Notes under the pieces: model-generated
Database searches by the model: none
Seen by the model: only the letters and a program-made list of their open reading frames with translations
What the model was told of the DNA's origin: nothing
Made by a program: the position numbers and the translations under genes
In this document: piece after piece, positions 1 through 8,661 of the stretch
How the letters are laid out: each line of letters opens with the position of its first letter
How positions within the stretch are numbered: position 1 is the stretch's first letter
Source of the DNA: Tannerellaceae bacterium
GTDB taxonomy: Bacteria; Bacteroidota; Bacteroidia; Bacteroidales; Tannerellaceae
Assembly (NCBI GenBank): GCA_031270665.1
Contig: JAISXD010000028.1
Coordinates: forward strand, 1-39,584
Reading direction: 5' to 3'
DNA length: 39,584 bases

Positions 1-201
1 TTTCACATGGGTGAGCGAGTCCGGCCATAAAGGTGAGCGGTAGAAAAAATAGTAAGCAAAACAATAAATAATCGTATATAAACCATATAAAAACAATGGG
101 GTGACTACAACTTCACCGCCGCAACTTCCTTCTCTCTGTGTACCAGCGGAAAGATGCAGTCTTCAATGAATTTTCACTCAAACGTGTCGGTCATGCTAGG
201 G
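1..201. other. Left-edge region without a supportable gene
   Basis: All frames are broken by stops and no RNA gene is evident. A plus-strand frame is open from a stop near 103 to a stop at about 266, but it has no start codon and runs through the terminator hairpin, so it is not called. A 27-codon minus-strand reading frame (3-86) is also too short to support. The words 'ggtgagcg' and 'gtgagcgg' recur within 40 bases near the edge. Confidence 0.4.
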
Positions 202-253
202 AAATAGAAATACCCCTCAAAGTTACAGATAACTTTGAGGGGTATTTCTATTT
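202..253 (-). terminator. Perfect 24-bp hairpin terminator after korB
   Basis: Bases 202-225 are exactly complementary to 230-253, leaving a 4-base loop (caga). It sits 26 bases past the korB stop codon. The stem combines a GC-rich core (acccctcaaag) with AT-rich ends, so each strand ends in a T-rich run and the structure could stop transcription from either side. Its position makes it the end of the korA-korB transcript. Confidence 0.85.
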
Positions 254-279
254 AGAGAGAGCTTGAAATGCTCTCTGCC

Positions 280-1293
280 TTACTTCACTTCCCAGATTTC
301 GCCGCTCATCAGCAAATCATGCAGCTTGCGGATGGGTTTCTTGGCTTGTACTTGAGCTATCTGTTTTTCTACTTCGGCATCGTAGCAAGGCGCTTCTACG
401 TCTCGGATAACGCCTAAAGCCACCGGCATCTCCCCGCTCATCATGGCCAGCATGGTATGGAGAGTGGCGTCTGGCGTGTGTGCGTCATGTACTAAGATAT
501 CGCCCAATGTATATCCGTCCTGACCAATTGTTACGGCTTTTAGTTTCAAACCATCTAATACGATTCCTTTTTCGTTGTCGTTGCCAAACAGCATTTTCTT
601 ACCCTGGCGAAGAAAGATCGTACGTTCCGCTCTTGTTTCTCTGGCGGATATTTGCTTGTGGATACCATCATTAAAGATTACGCAGTTTACCAAAACCTCT
701 ACTACCGATGTGCCTTTATGCTTTGAACAGGCAGTTAATACCTCCGTTGTATTTTTAAGGTCTACGTCTATCGCCCGGGCAAAGAAATTACCCCTTGCGC
801 CAAAGGTTAGTTCGGCAGGGATAAAGGGGTCTTCCACCGTTCCGTAAGGGGAGCTTTTAGATACAAACCCCCTGTCGGTTGTAGGAGAATATTGCCCCTT
901 TGTAAGGCCATAAATCTTATTATTAAAAAGAACTATATTTATATCTACATTACGCCGCACGGCATGGATAAAGTGATTGCCTCCAATGGCCAGGCAATCG
1001 CCATCGCCGGTAGCCAGCCATACGGTTAAGGCGGGATTGGCTGTTTTAACGCCAGTAGCAATGGCCGCCCCACGCCCATGAATGGTATGAAATCCATAGG
1101 AATTCATATAATAGGGTAAACGGGAAGAACATCCGATACCGGAGATAACAGCAATGTTTTTAGGGGCAATCCCCTGATCGGCCATTGCCTTATGGATACA
1201 GTTCAATACGGCATGGTCGCCACAACCCGGGCACCAACGTACATATTGGTCACTTTTATAATCTTTTGGTTGATATGTTGTTGTTTGTTCCAT
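280..1293 (-). CDS. korB: 2-oxoglutarate:ferredoxin oxidoreductase, beta subunit
   Basis: Thiamine-diphosphate-binding subunit of a 2-oxoacid:ferredoxin oxidoreductase, which converts 2-oxoglutarate plus CoA to succinyl-CoA and CO2 while reducing ferredoxin in the cytoplasm. Seen: CPGCGDH at residues 21-27 and further cysteines at 55 and 204, giving the four expected [4Fe-4S] ligands; the TPP/Mg motif runs from GDGD at 96-99 to NN at 124-125. At 337 residues it is full length. The ATG is preceded by GGAGGT seven bases upstream, unusually strong for this phylum, and lies 3 bases after the korA stop, so the two are co-transcribed and probably translationally coupled. Substrate is inferred from similarity to Bacteroidetes KorB; a related 2-oxoacid cannot be excluded. 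Confidence 0.93.
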   Translation of the reverse strand: MEQTTTYQPKDYKSDQYVRWCPGCGDHAVLNCIHKAMADQGIAPKNIAVISGIGCSSRLPYYMNSYGFHTIHGRGAAIATGVKTANPALTVWLATGDGDCLAIGGNHFIHAVRRNVDINIVLFNNKIYGLTKGQYSPTTDRGFVSKSSPYGTVEDPFIPAELTFGARGNFFARAIDVDLKNTTEVLTACSKHKGTSVVEVLVNCVIFNDGIHKQISARETRAERTIFLRQGKKMLFGNDNEKGIVLDGLKLKAVTIGQDGYTLGDILVHDAHTPDATLHTMLAMMSGEMPVALGVIRDVEAPCYDAEVEKQIAQVQAKKPIRKLHDLLMSGEIWEVK

Positions 1294-1296
1294 TTT

Positions 1297-3147
1297 TTAT
1301 ACCTCCAATAATTTGGTAAATTCTTCAACTAATCTTGATACAATGAAAGGTTGCCCTTTTACACGATTGAATTTGTAAGGAGTAAAGCCGGATACTTTAC
1401 TACGTAAATAATTGGCAAATTGTCCGTTGTTCTGCTCTGCTACTACTACCTTTTTGTATTTGGTAAAGATCTCAGCCGTATTTTCCGGTAACGGATTGAT
1501 AAACTTAAAGTGGGCCAACGCTACTTTCTTTCCCTTTTCGCGCATCGTTTCCATAGCTTCACACAAATGACCGAAAGTACCTCCCCACCCTACAATCAAT
1601 AAGTCGGCATCTTCACCCCCTATCACTTTCTGTTCGGGTATACAACCGGCAATCTTATCTATCTTAGCCTGGCGTGTCGCTATCATTTTCTGATGATTGT
1701 AAGGCTCGGTAGAGATAGCGCTTGTATCATAATCTTTCTCTAATCCGCCAATCCGGTGGGCAAAACCTTCCATGCCCGGTATCGCCCAATAACGAACCAA
1801 TGTCTCCGGGTCGCGGCGATATGGTTTCCAAGGTTCTTCGCCTTTATAATCCGCCGGATAGGCAGGTTTAATGTCTGGATACATATCCAAATCGGGGATC
1901 CGCCATGCCGAAGAACCATTAGCCAGAAACGAATCCGTCAGCAAAATAACAGGCGTCATATGCTCAACAGCCAATTTCCCTGCCCAAAAAGCAGCGTCGA
2001 AGCAATCTGTGGGCGTAGAGGCTGCGATAACAACAACAGGGCTTTCTCCATTACGCCCGTAAAGAGCCTGGAGCAAATCGGTTTGTTCACTTTTGGTAGG
2101 CAATCCTGTAGACGGCCCGCCACGTTGCACATCAATAACAACTAAGGGTAATTCGGCAATCATAGCCAATCCAATGGCTTCGCTCTTTAGGGCCAAACCT
2201 GGGCCAGACGTAGACGTAGCAGCCAACGAACCTGCAAAACTTGCTCCAATAGCCGTACAGATACCGGCAATCTCGTCTTCAAACTGGAGCGCCTTAACGC
2301 CTAATTCTTTACGGGCAGAAAGCTCTTGCAGAATATCAGTAGCAGGAGTAATCGGATAACTGCCGAGAAACAGTTTCAATCTGGCTTTTTCAGCAGCAGC
2401 TATCAAGCCGTAAGAGGTAGCCTTATTGCCATTGATGTCCATATAAAAACCGGGAGCGGCTTTTTTACTTTCTATACGATAGGTAGAAACCGAAGCATGG
2501 ATGTTGCTACCATAATTATAGCCGTCAGTTAGCGCTTTGATATTGGCTTTCGCGATGGCCGGCTTCTTTGAGAATTTATTTTGTAACATATGTTCGGCTT
2601 CGTCTAATGGCCGATCGAACAACCAGCACACCAAACCCAAAGCAAACATATTTTTACAACGAACCGCCGACTTATTATCAAGCCCGAACTCCGCCAGGCC
2701 ATCCTTCACCATCGTAGTAATTGGCGCAGCAAGTACCTGTGCCGTAAGGCCTAATTCTTTAAAAGGGTCGCCAGTAATAAAGTTCGCCTTATCAAGATCC
2801 GCCTTCCCGAAAGAATTGGAATCGATGATAATAATCGAAGTCGGTTTCAGATAATTAACGTTTACCTTTAGAGCCGCGGGGTTCATCGCGACAAGGACAT
2901 CCGCTCTGTCTCCGGGAGTAAAGATTTTCAGGGAACCCAAATGAACCTGAAAACCGGAAACACCACTCAAAGAACCTTGGGGAGCGCGAATCTCCGCAGG
3001 AAAATCAGGAAAAGTAGAAATTTCATTCCCTAAAATAGCCGACAAGTTCGAAAAGATCGTACCGGTTAACTGCATGCCGTCTCCCGAATCCCCCGAGAAA
3101 CGAACTACAACTTTTTCTAAAGTTGTAACTTTTGTCTGTTCTGCCAT
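1297..3147 (-). CDS. korA: 2-oxoglutarate:ferredoxin oxidoreductase, alpha subunit (gamma-alpha fusion)
   Basis: Partner of KorB in ferredoxin-dependent oxidation of 2-oxoglutarate, feeding the reductive or incomplete TCA branch of anaerobic Bacteroidales. The 616-residue length reflects fusion of a gamma domain (about residues 12-190, with the glycine-rich SGDSGDGMQLTG stretch near 18-29) to the pyrimidine-binding alpha domain (from about 240, with GSYPITPATDILQEL). The C-terminal third (about 510-616) resembles the transketolase C-terminal-like domain II. The fused arrangement is the usual one in this phylum. korB follows after 3 bases. A TAACTTTG box about 50 bases upstream suggests its own promoter, separate from the ald-aroK genes. 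Confidence 0.93.
   Translation of the reverse strand: MAEQTKVTTLEKVVVRFSGDSGDGMQLTGTIFSNLSAILGNEISTFPDFPAEIRAPQGSLSGVSGFQVHLGSLKIFTPGDRADVLVAMNPAALKVNVNYLKPTSIIIIDSNSFGKADLDKANFITGDPFKELGLTAQVLAAPITTMVKDGLAEFGLDNKSAVRCKNMFALGLVCWLFDRPLDEAEHMLQNKFSKKPAIAKANIKALTDGYNYGSNIHASVSTYRIESKKAAPGFYMDINGNKATSYGLIAAAEKARLKLFLGSYPITPATDILQELSARKELGVKALQFEDEIAGICTAIGASFAGSLAATSTSGPGLALKSEAIGLAMIAELPLVVIDVQRGGPSTGLPTKSEQTDLLQALYGRNGESPVVVIAASTPTDCFDAAFWAGKLAVEHMTPVILLTDSFLANGSSAWRIPDLDMYPDIKPAYPADYKGEEPWKPYRRDPETLVRYWAIPGMEGFAHRIGGLEKDYDTSAISTEPYNHQKMIATRQAKIDKIAGCIPEQKVIGGEDADLLIVGWGGTFGHLCEAMETMREKGKKVALAHFKFINPLPENTAEIFTKYKKVVVAEQNNGQFANYLRSKVSGFTPYKFNRVKGQPFIVSRLVEEFTKLLEV
1301..1306 (-). promoter_or_regulatory. 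Shine-Dalgarno site of korB
   Basis: On the minus strand GGAGGT stands seven bases before the korB ATG, just upstream of the last korA codons. Most genes in this window lack such a site, so it supports both the chosen korB start and coupling to korA. Confidence 0.6.
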
Positions 3148-3195
3148 AACACTTTTTTTAGTTTTAGCCTTCTGATTAATTGAAACATATTATTG

Positions 3196-3203
3196 CAAAG
3201 TTA
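3196..3203 (-). promoter_or_regulatory. Putative -7 box of the korAB promoter
   Basis: The minus strand reads TAACTTTG, matching the Bacteroides -7 consensus TAnnTTTG, about 50 bases before the korA ATG. No convincing TTTG is seen at the -33 position, so this rests on the -7 match and its position. Confidence 0.4.
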
Positions 3204-3235
3204 AGTAAAACTTCATACATTCCTACCTTTCCTAA

Positions 3236-4438
3236 TCAAAATGCCGATAAATAGATATCCGGATTATTGGATGATATATTAAAATGATTCGACACATAAC
3301 TATTAACCGGTTTTCCGGAATATATATAGATACCCGAACGGAAACAATTTTCTTCTTTTACCATTGCCTGGATTGAACCGACGTCGCCCAACAGAAGTAA
3401 TAACGGGACGAGAATATTACTGAATGCCATAGACGTTGTGCGCGCTACCGAATTACTGATATTAGGTTTGCAATAATGTAATACGCCAAATTGTTCGAAC
3501 ACTTCCGGGTCGGAAACAGAGAGGTAACAAGTCGTTTCAAAACAGCCACCCTGGCTTATACGTAAATCAATAATTAGCGCCCCTTTTTTCATCGTACGGA
3601 TCAGGTCGGCGGCAATCATATATTTCCGTTGTACATTAATATAGCTCATCGCCCCAATAACCACATCGGCCGTACGAAAAGCATTATGCAATACCTTCGG
3701 ATGAAAGTTGGAAGTAAAGACTTTTAGCCCTAACGCATTTTGAATCATTCGTAATTTATTGATGTCATTATCAAATATCTTCACGGTAGCTCCCATGCCT
3801 AAAGCAGCGCGTGCAGCCACCGTTCCCGCAGAGCCGGCGCCGATGATAATCACTTCGGTAGGAGCAATACCCGGAATACCGCCTAGCAAAACACCTTTCC
3901 CCCCTTGCGTATTACTTAATAGAACCGACGCAATCGTAATGGAAGCCGTCCCCTCTATTTCGGAAATAACATTTAACACCGGAGACCTTTTTTGCCCGTC
4001 TATCATGAGTTCGTAAGCAATGACATTCATCCGTTTCGCCATCATCATTTCATAAGCCTCTTGTTTGAACATCCCAAACTGGAGCATTGAAAACAAGGTT
4101 GTCCGTGGCTTCATCAAAGCCACCTCCGAAGGTAAAGGGGGAAGTATTTTCAATAGAAGGTCTGCCTGGTAAACTTCCTGCGGGCTGGAAACAATCTCTG
4201 CCCCGACTTCCGAAAAATGATTATCCGAATAGTTAATACCCAATCCGGCGTCCGTTTCAATCAGAACATGATGGCCAGCGTCCGTCAGTATATCCACGGC
4301 CTCGGGAGTGAGGGCCAAGCGTCGTTCTCCTCCGGTCTTTTCACAAGGAATACCTATAAGCAAATGGCTATTCACCTTGCTAAGTTCTTTCAATAACTCC
4401 TGTGGAATATACCCTCCTTGTAAATGTGTTGAACCCAT
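3236..4438 (-). CDS. Alanine dehydrogenase / transhydrogenase-alpha family protein, atypical active site
   Basis: Belongs to the alanine dehydrogenase/PNT family (NAD-dependent interconversion of L-alanine and pyruvate plus ammonia). Seen: the N-terminal substrate motif with ERRLALTP (residues 38-45) and Lys97 in LLLKILPP, matching the pyruvate-contacting Arg and Lys; Rossmann motif GAGSAG at 200-205; NAD-site IFDND at 221-225. Odd: the catalytic His of classical enzymes (in a YLHLA context) is Gln120 here, and the catalytic Asp of the IDQGG motif is Ser295 (ISQGGCFE). From memory, Gln at the first site is common in Bacteroidetes homologues, so this may be a lineage subfamily with altered chemistry. 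It lies 18 bases after aroK and is likely in one transcript with it. Catalytic activity as an alanine dehydrogenase is uncertain. Confidence 0.75.
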   Translation of the reverse strand: MGSTHLQGGYIPQELLKELSKVNSHLLIGIPCEKTGGERRLALTPEAVDILTDAGHHVLIETDAGLGINYSDNHFSEVGAEIVSSPQEVYQADLLLKILPPLPSEVALMKPRTTLFSMLQFGMFKQEAYEMMMAKRMNVIAYELMIDGQKRSPVLNVISEIEGTASITIASVLLSNTQGGKGVLLGGIPGIAPTEVIIIGAGSAGTVAARAALGMGATVKIFDNDINKLRMIQNALGLKVFTSNFHPKVLHNAFRTADVVIGAMSYINVQRKYMIAADLIRTMKKGALIIDLRISQGGCFETTCYLSVSDPEVFEQFGVLHYCKPNISNSVARTTSMAFSNILVPLLLLLGDVGSIQAMVKEENCFRSGIYIYSGKPVNSYVSNHFNISSNNPDIYLSAF

Positions 4439-4456
4439 TCTATTTAATTTTTACCT

Positions 4457-4978
4457 TTATAACAATTTCTTTAGTGCGCATGTTAGTACATTAACGCCAT
4501 TATCTGTAAGCATTTTTTCAGCGTCGAATATCACCAAAGCCTGCTTGTACCAGAGATCTCTTTTTTCCAAATTATCTGTTATAAATTGTTTAAGATTCTC
4601 GCCGAAAAGCCCTTTTAAAACAGGGCGGGTATGCTTTACAAGCTCTAACCGTTTAGCCAGTTCAGCTGAAGATGTTTTCAAATAAACGGTTGTCCCTGTT
4701 TGATTCATATAAGACATATTGTCGAAAAAACAAGGAGTCCCTCCGCCGGTTGAAATCACCACATCTTCAATCATCCCTGCTTCGCGTAACAATTTACATT
4801 CAATATCACGAAAAACAGCCTCTCCTTTTTCTTCAAAAAGTCGCCTTACTGTCTTATGGTAGCGGGCTTCGATATAATGGTCAAGGTCTATAAACGATAA
4901 ATTCATCTGCCTGGCAAGTTCCTTTCCCACGGTGGTTTTACCAGCTCCCATATAACCTATCAGATAAATACGTTTCAT
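4457..4978 (-). CDS. aroK: Shikimate kinase
   Basis: Phosphorylates shikimate to shikimate-3-phosphate with ATP in the aromatic amino-acid (chorismate) pathway; cytoplasmic. Seen: Walker A GYMGAGKT at residues 8-15, shikimate-binding Asp33 (DLD) and Arg57 (FRD), the GGG loop at 78-80 after IST, and the lid arginine in HTRPVL. The 173-residue length is normal. It sits between the DUF6261-like gene (7 bases upstream) and the alanine-dehydrogenase-like gene (18 bases downstream), indicating a shared transcript. No frameshift or missing motif is seen. Confidence 0.93.
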   Translation of the reverse strand: MKRIYLIGYMGAGKTTVGKELARQMNLSFIDLDHYIEARYHKTVRRLFEEKGEAVFRDIECKLLREAGMIEDVVISTGGGTPCFFDNMSYMNQTGTTVYLKTSSAELAKRLELVKHTRPVLKGLFGENLKQFITDNLEKRDLWYKQALVIFDAEKMLTDNGVNVLTCALKKLL

Positions 4979-4985
4979 CTCATAC

Positions 4986-5741
4986 CTACTTTATTCTTTT
5001 CACTTCCCGACGTCTTTTCACAATAGAATCCTGCATTGATTTTGTACATACATTGACTTGGTTTATCAATTCTCCTATTTCCTGAATCACTTGCTCTTCT
5101 TTTGATATTTGGAAACTGACTAAATAGATAGCATTTATAAACTTTATCATTTCAAAAAAAGCATCATCCACTAAAGGGCGGATTCTCCTCATTTTATCTT
5201 CCTTATTCCTTTTCTGTTTCTCATTCAAGCGTTCGCCATATAGCTGGTTGCATTTATTATTCGCTTCTTTTAATTTATCAATCACCAATAATAAATCTAA
5301 CTTTTTTAATATGTCCTGATATTTTTCCTGATTCATCTCTTCTATAAAAGAAAAAACCAAGGCTGTATTCTCTAATGCATTCGCCCGGTGTGCATTTTTA
5401 TAGGGTTCCAAGCCTTCATACAATTCTTCCCAATAGGCTTTTATAGTTGCATCCGGATGAAACCTCATATTTTCAATTGTTCTTTTTATAAAAACAAAAA
5501 ACTCATCCCGTTTTTTATTGGCTATCTGAATATCCTTCGTCTCCTCAAATCCCCTGTTACGCGAATAAGCGTCATCCTCTTTTTTAAAAAGGCGTTCATA
5601 CACCAAACGCTGTTCTTCCATTTTATATTCTTTAGCGAGCAGAGGAGATATCATATGTAAGATTTTCGAATGATAATCATAATGTTCGCCATCTCTCACA
5701 AGACGAAAGCTGGGTCGGTTAATTTCTTTCACTTTATTCAT
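4986..5741 (-). CDS. DUF6261-like protein of unknown function
   Basis: A 251-residue, highly charged, mostly helical soluble protein without signal peptide or membrane segment. The opening (N-K-V-K-E-I near residues 2-7, then a region with DGEHYDYHSKI) and the helical repeat-like body resemble DUF6261 proteins found widely in Bacteroides and relatives; the family assignment is from memory. Strongly charged stretches at about 165-190 (GERLNEKQKRNKEDKMRRIR) and at the C-terminus (KRRREVKRIK) could bind nucleic acid or another protein, but this is speculation. It is the first gene of a probable minus-strand operon with aroK and the ald-like gene. Upstream is a long AT-rich gap that should hold its promoter. 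Confidence 0.7.
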   Translation of the reverse strand: MNKVKEINRPSFRLVRDGEHYDYHSKILHMISPLLAKEYKMEEQRLVYERLFKKEDDAYSRNRGFEETKDIQIANKKRDEFFVFIKRTIENMRFHPDATIKAYWEELYEGLEPYKNAHRANALENTALVFSFIEEMNQEKYQDILKKLDLLLVIDKLKEANNKCNQLYGERLNEKQKRNKEDKMRRIRPLVDDAFFEMIKFINAIYLVSFQISKEEQVIQEIGELINQVNVCTKSMQDSIVKRRREVKRIK

Positions 5742-6147
5742 ATTTCATTTATTAAATAATACCATTCATAAATTATTCTTTTAAAAAAATAATTATTCTC
5801 ATCTCAATTTTTATTTTTCGTAGATAGATTAAGTAGAAAAAGCTCAATCAAATATTAAATCTGCACCTGCAAATATAATAAACATCTTTAATAAAAAAGA
5901 TAAATCTAAAAAAGATATGTGAATTCAAAATAAATTAACCTAATTCATCTACAGATAGCCGTATATTAGACTATATATAATATTTTTTGGCATAATTTTA
6001 CATTTAATGATATAATAGGCATATTTTTTATATTTTATTGTATGAATATATAATTATAACATTCGATTACAGTTACAGCGGACTTGTAGATAATATTGTT
6101 AATATATAAATCTATTTGTATTTATATCTATATTGAAAATTACAACA
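5742..6147. other. 406-bp AT-rich intergenic region
   Basis: Very AT-rich, with stops in all frames; no tRNA or long hairpin seen. It must hold the promoter of the DUF6261-aroK-ald transcript and the 3' end of the dehydrogenase transcript. The minus strand has one TATATTTG (TAnnTTTG type, plus coordinates 5870-5877) about 130 bases before the start at 5741, without a clear -33 box. Nothing else is recognised. Confidence 0.5.
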
Positions 6148-7104
6148 TCAATTTGTTACCAAAAAGACCTTTCTATCGCCTTCAATAAATCCGATTACAT
6201 TGTCGGAAACTGTTTTTGCCATTTCAAAACGCGCTTTTTCGGTTTGTGTACCAATATGAGGAGTCAAAACCACATTTCCTAACTCCAAAAGCTCAGGCAC
6301 GGGAAAATCGCCAAATTCGAAAACATCTAAAGCAGCTCCTCTTATATAATTGTTCTTCAAAGCATTAAGCAAAGCATATTCATTCACTAAGGCTCCTCTG
6401 GCTGTGTTAATAAGAATAGCAGACGATTTCATCGATTTTAATGCTTTTTCATCGATTATATGATAGGTTTCGGGTGAATACGGCGCATTTATCGATAGAA
6501 AGTCAGACTCCTTCAATAAATCGTCGAAAGAAACGTAGGTTACGTTCAATTTTGTTTCTTCCTCAATATCTAATTGCCTGCGATTATGATAGATAATTTC
6601 CATTCCGCAAGCTCTTGCTCTTTTACATAGGGCTTTCCCAATGCGTCCCATCCCTAAAATTCCCAATGTTTGTCCGGTAATAGAAGTTCCCATATTATTT
6701 AAAATTCCTATTTTCATCGTATCACGTTGGATTCGAAGTTCTCTGTCACATTCTGTTATACGCCTTGCTGCATCAATCATTAATCCAAGTGCCAGATTCG
6801 CTGTTGGAGCAATAACTGGATCGGGAGTATTGGCTACAGCTATACCCCTTTTCAACGCATATGCAACATCTATATTATTGTATCCCACCGCATAATTGGC
6901 AATAAGGCGTAACTTGGGTGCCTTATCTATTAGCTCTTTATTTACCGGAAAATTAAACATCGGACATAACACATCATACGATGGAATCATTGCCATTACT
7001 TCTTCAAAAGAAAAATCTCTTCTCTCAGGGTGTGTTACATCGTATCTATTGAATAATTCAATAAAACCGTCCCGATACATGTCATACGTCATCAATACTT
7101 TCAT
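6148..7104 (-). CDS. D-2-hydroxyacid dehydrogenase (glyoxylate/hydroxypyruvate reductase-like)
   Basis: Reduces a 2-oxoacid to a D-2-hydroxyacid using a nicotinamide cofactor; cytoplasmic. Seen: Rossmann motif GILGMGRIG near residues 148-156, followed by HNRR at the end of the second strand, where NAD enzymes carry an acidic residue, so NADP(H) preference is likely; catalytic Arg in NTARG, Glu in DVFEFGDFPVPELL and His in TPHIGTQ. Length 318 is typical for the family. It stands alone on the minus strand between two intergenic gaps and has a good -7 box about 35 bases upstream. Exact substrate (glyoxylate, hydroxypyruvate or a branched 2-oxoacid) cannot be read from the sequence. Confidence 0.85.
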   Translation of the reverse strand: MKVLMTYDMYRDGFIELFNRYDVTHPERRDFSFEEVMAMIPSYDVLCPMFNFPVNKELIDKAPKLRLIANYAVGYNNIDVAYALKRGIAVANTPDPVIAPTANLALGLMIDAARRITECDRELRIQRDTMKIGILNNMGTSITGQTLGILGMGRIGKALCKRARACGMEIIYHNRRQLDIEEETKLNVTYVSFDDLLKESDFLSINAPYSPETYHIIDEKALKSMKSSAILINTARGALVNEYALLNALKNNYIRGAALDVFEFGDFPVPELLELGNVVLTPHIGTQTEKARFEMAKTVSDNVIGFIEGDRKVFLVTN

Positions 7105-7137
7105 AATCTATACTTTTTCTACCTGAATTAATAAAGA

Positions 7138-7145
7138 CAAAGATA
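7138..7145 (-). promoter_or_regulatory. Putative -7 box of the hydroxyacid dehydrogenase promoter
   Basis: The minus strand reads TATCTTTG, a full match to TAnnTTTG, 34 bases before the ATG at 7104. A weak TGTTG lies near the expected -33 position. Confidence 0.45.
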
Positions 7146-7391
7146 AGATATTTATCCCATAAATCAACACTAAATAGCAGCATATCAAGCATATCCCAAC
7201 GTATTTGATGAATATTAGCCCCCAAATTCAGCGATTATTTTCATGCAAGCTTCCCCTTTGTCCGAAAAAACCCGGTATTTTATACTTAAGGAGGGGATAT
7301 GATTTTTTCTTTCGCGTTCCGGGTTACGGCTTCCTTATGTCGGGGTTATCTAAATCAGACGTATAAGTATCAATATATGAATAAGATTTAT

Positions 7392-7399
7392 TATTTTTG
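7392..7399 (+). promoter_or_regulatory. Putative -7 box of the spmAB promoter
   Basis: TATTTTTG matches TAnnTTTG and ends 17 bases before the ATG at 7417, implying a very short leader. No clear TTTG at -33. Confidence 0.4.
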
Positions 7400-7416
7400 T
7401 AATAAAAAGAAAGAAG

Positions 7417-8649
7417 ATGGTATTAAATTATATATGGATAGGGTTCTTTCTCATTGCATTTGTCGTTGCTTTAGGTAGGCTCATAATAGATAAAGATGTA
7501 ACCGTATTTACTGAAATCATAGATGCTTCTTTTGCTTCGGCTAAATCAGGATTTGAGATTTCAATCAGTCTGACAGGTATTTTAACCCTTTGGCTGGGGA
7601 TTATGAAAATTGGAGAAAAAGGTGGATTAATACAGGCATTTGCCCATTTAGCGTCACCTATTTTCAGCAAATTATTCCCTGAAATACCCCGAAACCATCC
7701 TGTTACCGGTTCTATTCTTATGAATATTTCAGCAAATCTATTGGGTTTGGATAATGCTGCTACGCCTATGGGATTGAAAACAATGCAGCAACTCCAGGAA
7801 TTAAACAAGAAAAAGGAAAAAGCCAGCAATGCGATGATCATGTTTCTGTGTATCAATGCATCAGGATTAACGATTATACCCATAACAATCCTCATATACA
7901 GGGCTCAATTAGGGGCGGCCAATCCTCCCGATGTATTTCTACCTATTTTATTGGCCACATTCATCTCTACAATTGTTGCTATTTTGGGCGTTTGTTATAA
8001 ACAACAGATTAATATCTTTCAGCGAAACCTCCTTTTATTCTTCGGAATAATGGGATTTTTTATCGGTGGTTTAATCACTCTTTTCTATGCAATGGAACAA
8101 GAAAAAGTAACGTTATACGCTACATTAACGGCCAATATTACCCTTTTTACAGTGATTTGCGGCTTTATTATCAGTGGCATAAGAAAAAGAATCAATGTAT
8201 ATGACGCCTTCATTGAAGGCGCTAAAGAGGGCTTTAAAACGGCTATAACAATCATTCCTTATTTAGTGGCCATACTTGTAGGTATAGGCGTTTTCCGGGC
8301 TTCAGGAGTCATGGATTTCCTTATTGAAGGCGTACGTTCCGGTATCTCTTATGCAGGATTAGATACAAGATTTGTAGAAGCCCTCCCAACGATGTTTATG
8401 AAACCGTTAAGTGGCAGCGGGGCAAGAGGAATGATGATTGATGCAATGAATACGTATGGAGCCGATTCCTTCGTCGGGCGACTTGCATGTATTGTACAAG
8501 GTTCTACGGATACCACATTTTATATTGTAGCCTTATATTACGGCAGCGTGGCAATACGTAATACCCGGTATACAATACAAATTTCATTACTGGCAGATTT
8601 AGTTGGCGCAATCGCATCTGTATTGTTAGCCTATATGTTCTTTGGTTAA
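7417..8649 (+). CDS. SpmA-SpmB fusion, nucleoside-recognition (Gate) domain membrane protein
   Basis: Integral membrane protein of 410 residues joining the two Gate-domain halves that are separate SpmA and SpmB in Bacillus. Seen: SpmA-like signature LLGLDNAATPMGL near residues 107-119; SpmB-like signature KPLSGSGARG near 328-336 and GSTDTTFYIVALYYGSV near 362-378; about eight to ten hydrophobic segments. In Bacillus the pair affects spore core dehydration. In non-sporulating Bacteroidetes the role is unknown, perhaps small-molecule transport. It heads a plus-strand run, with ybeY 12 bases downstream. The start is supported by the adjacent -7 box and the MVLNYIW opening. Function beyond membrane location is inference. 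Confidence 0.85.
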   Translation: MVLNYIWIGFFLIAFVVALGRLIIDKDVTVFTEIIDASFASAKSGFEISISLTGILTLWLGIMKIGEKGGLIQAFAHLASPIFSKLFPEIPRNHPVTGSILMNISANLLGLDNAATPMGLKTMQQLQELNKKKEKASNAMIMFLCINASGLTIIPITILIYRAQLGAANPPDVFLPILLATFISTIVAILGVCYKQQINIFQRNLLLFFGIMGFFIGGLITLFYAMEQEKVTLYATLTANITLFTVICGFIISGIRKRINVYDAFIEGAKEGFKTAITIIPYLVAILVGIGVFRASGVMDFLIEGVRSGISYAGLDTRFVEALPTMFMKPLSGSGARGMMIDAMNTYGADSFVGRLACIVQGSTDTTFYIVALYYGSVAIRNTRYTIQISLLADLVGAIASVLLAYMFFG

Positions 8650-8661
8650 TTATATTTTGTT

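Larger units (their letters stand above)
7105..7416. other. 312-bp divergent promoter region
   Basis: Separates the minus-strand dehydrogenase from the plus-strand spmAB fusion. Each gene has a TAnnTTTG box close to its start. In the middle there is an AAGGAGG word (7288-7294) just before an ATG at 7299; the reading frame from it runs about 60 codons into the spmAB gene and has no recognisable product, so it is not called. Short arms aacccgg and ccgggtt flank this word. Confidence 0.45.

Noticed and set aside
3..86. 27-codon hydrophobic reading frame on the minus strand at the window edge
   Set aside because: Too short, with no start-site support, and close to the edge; it could be chance in AT-rich sequence.
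104..268. Plus-strand open frame running through the korB terminator
   Set aside because: No start codon and it reads through a perfect hairpin; a real gene there would not share the terminator stem.
1756..2145. Long plus-strand frames inside korA, and similar frames inside the ychF, GH2 and GH105 genes
   Set aside because: They lie antisense or out of frame within genes with full-length conserved motifs and encode arginine- or serine-rich sequences without domains.
7299..7477. Reading frame of about 60 codons preceded by a strong AAGGAGG
   Set aside because: It overlaps the well-supported spmAB start in another frame, its product resembles nothing and has low-complexity lysine-rich content, and Shine-Dalgarno strength is a poor guide in this phylum.
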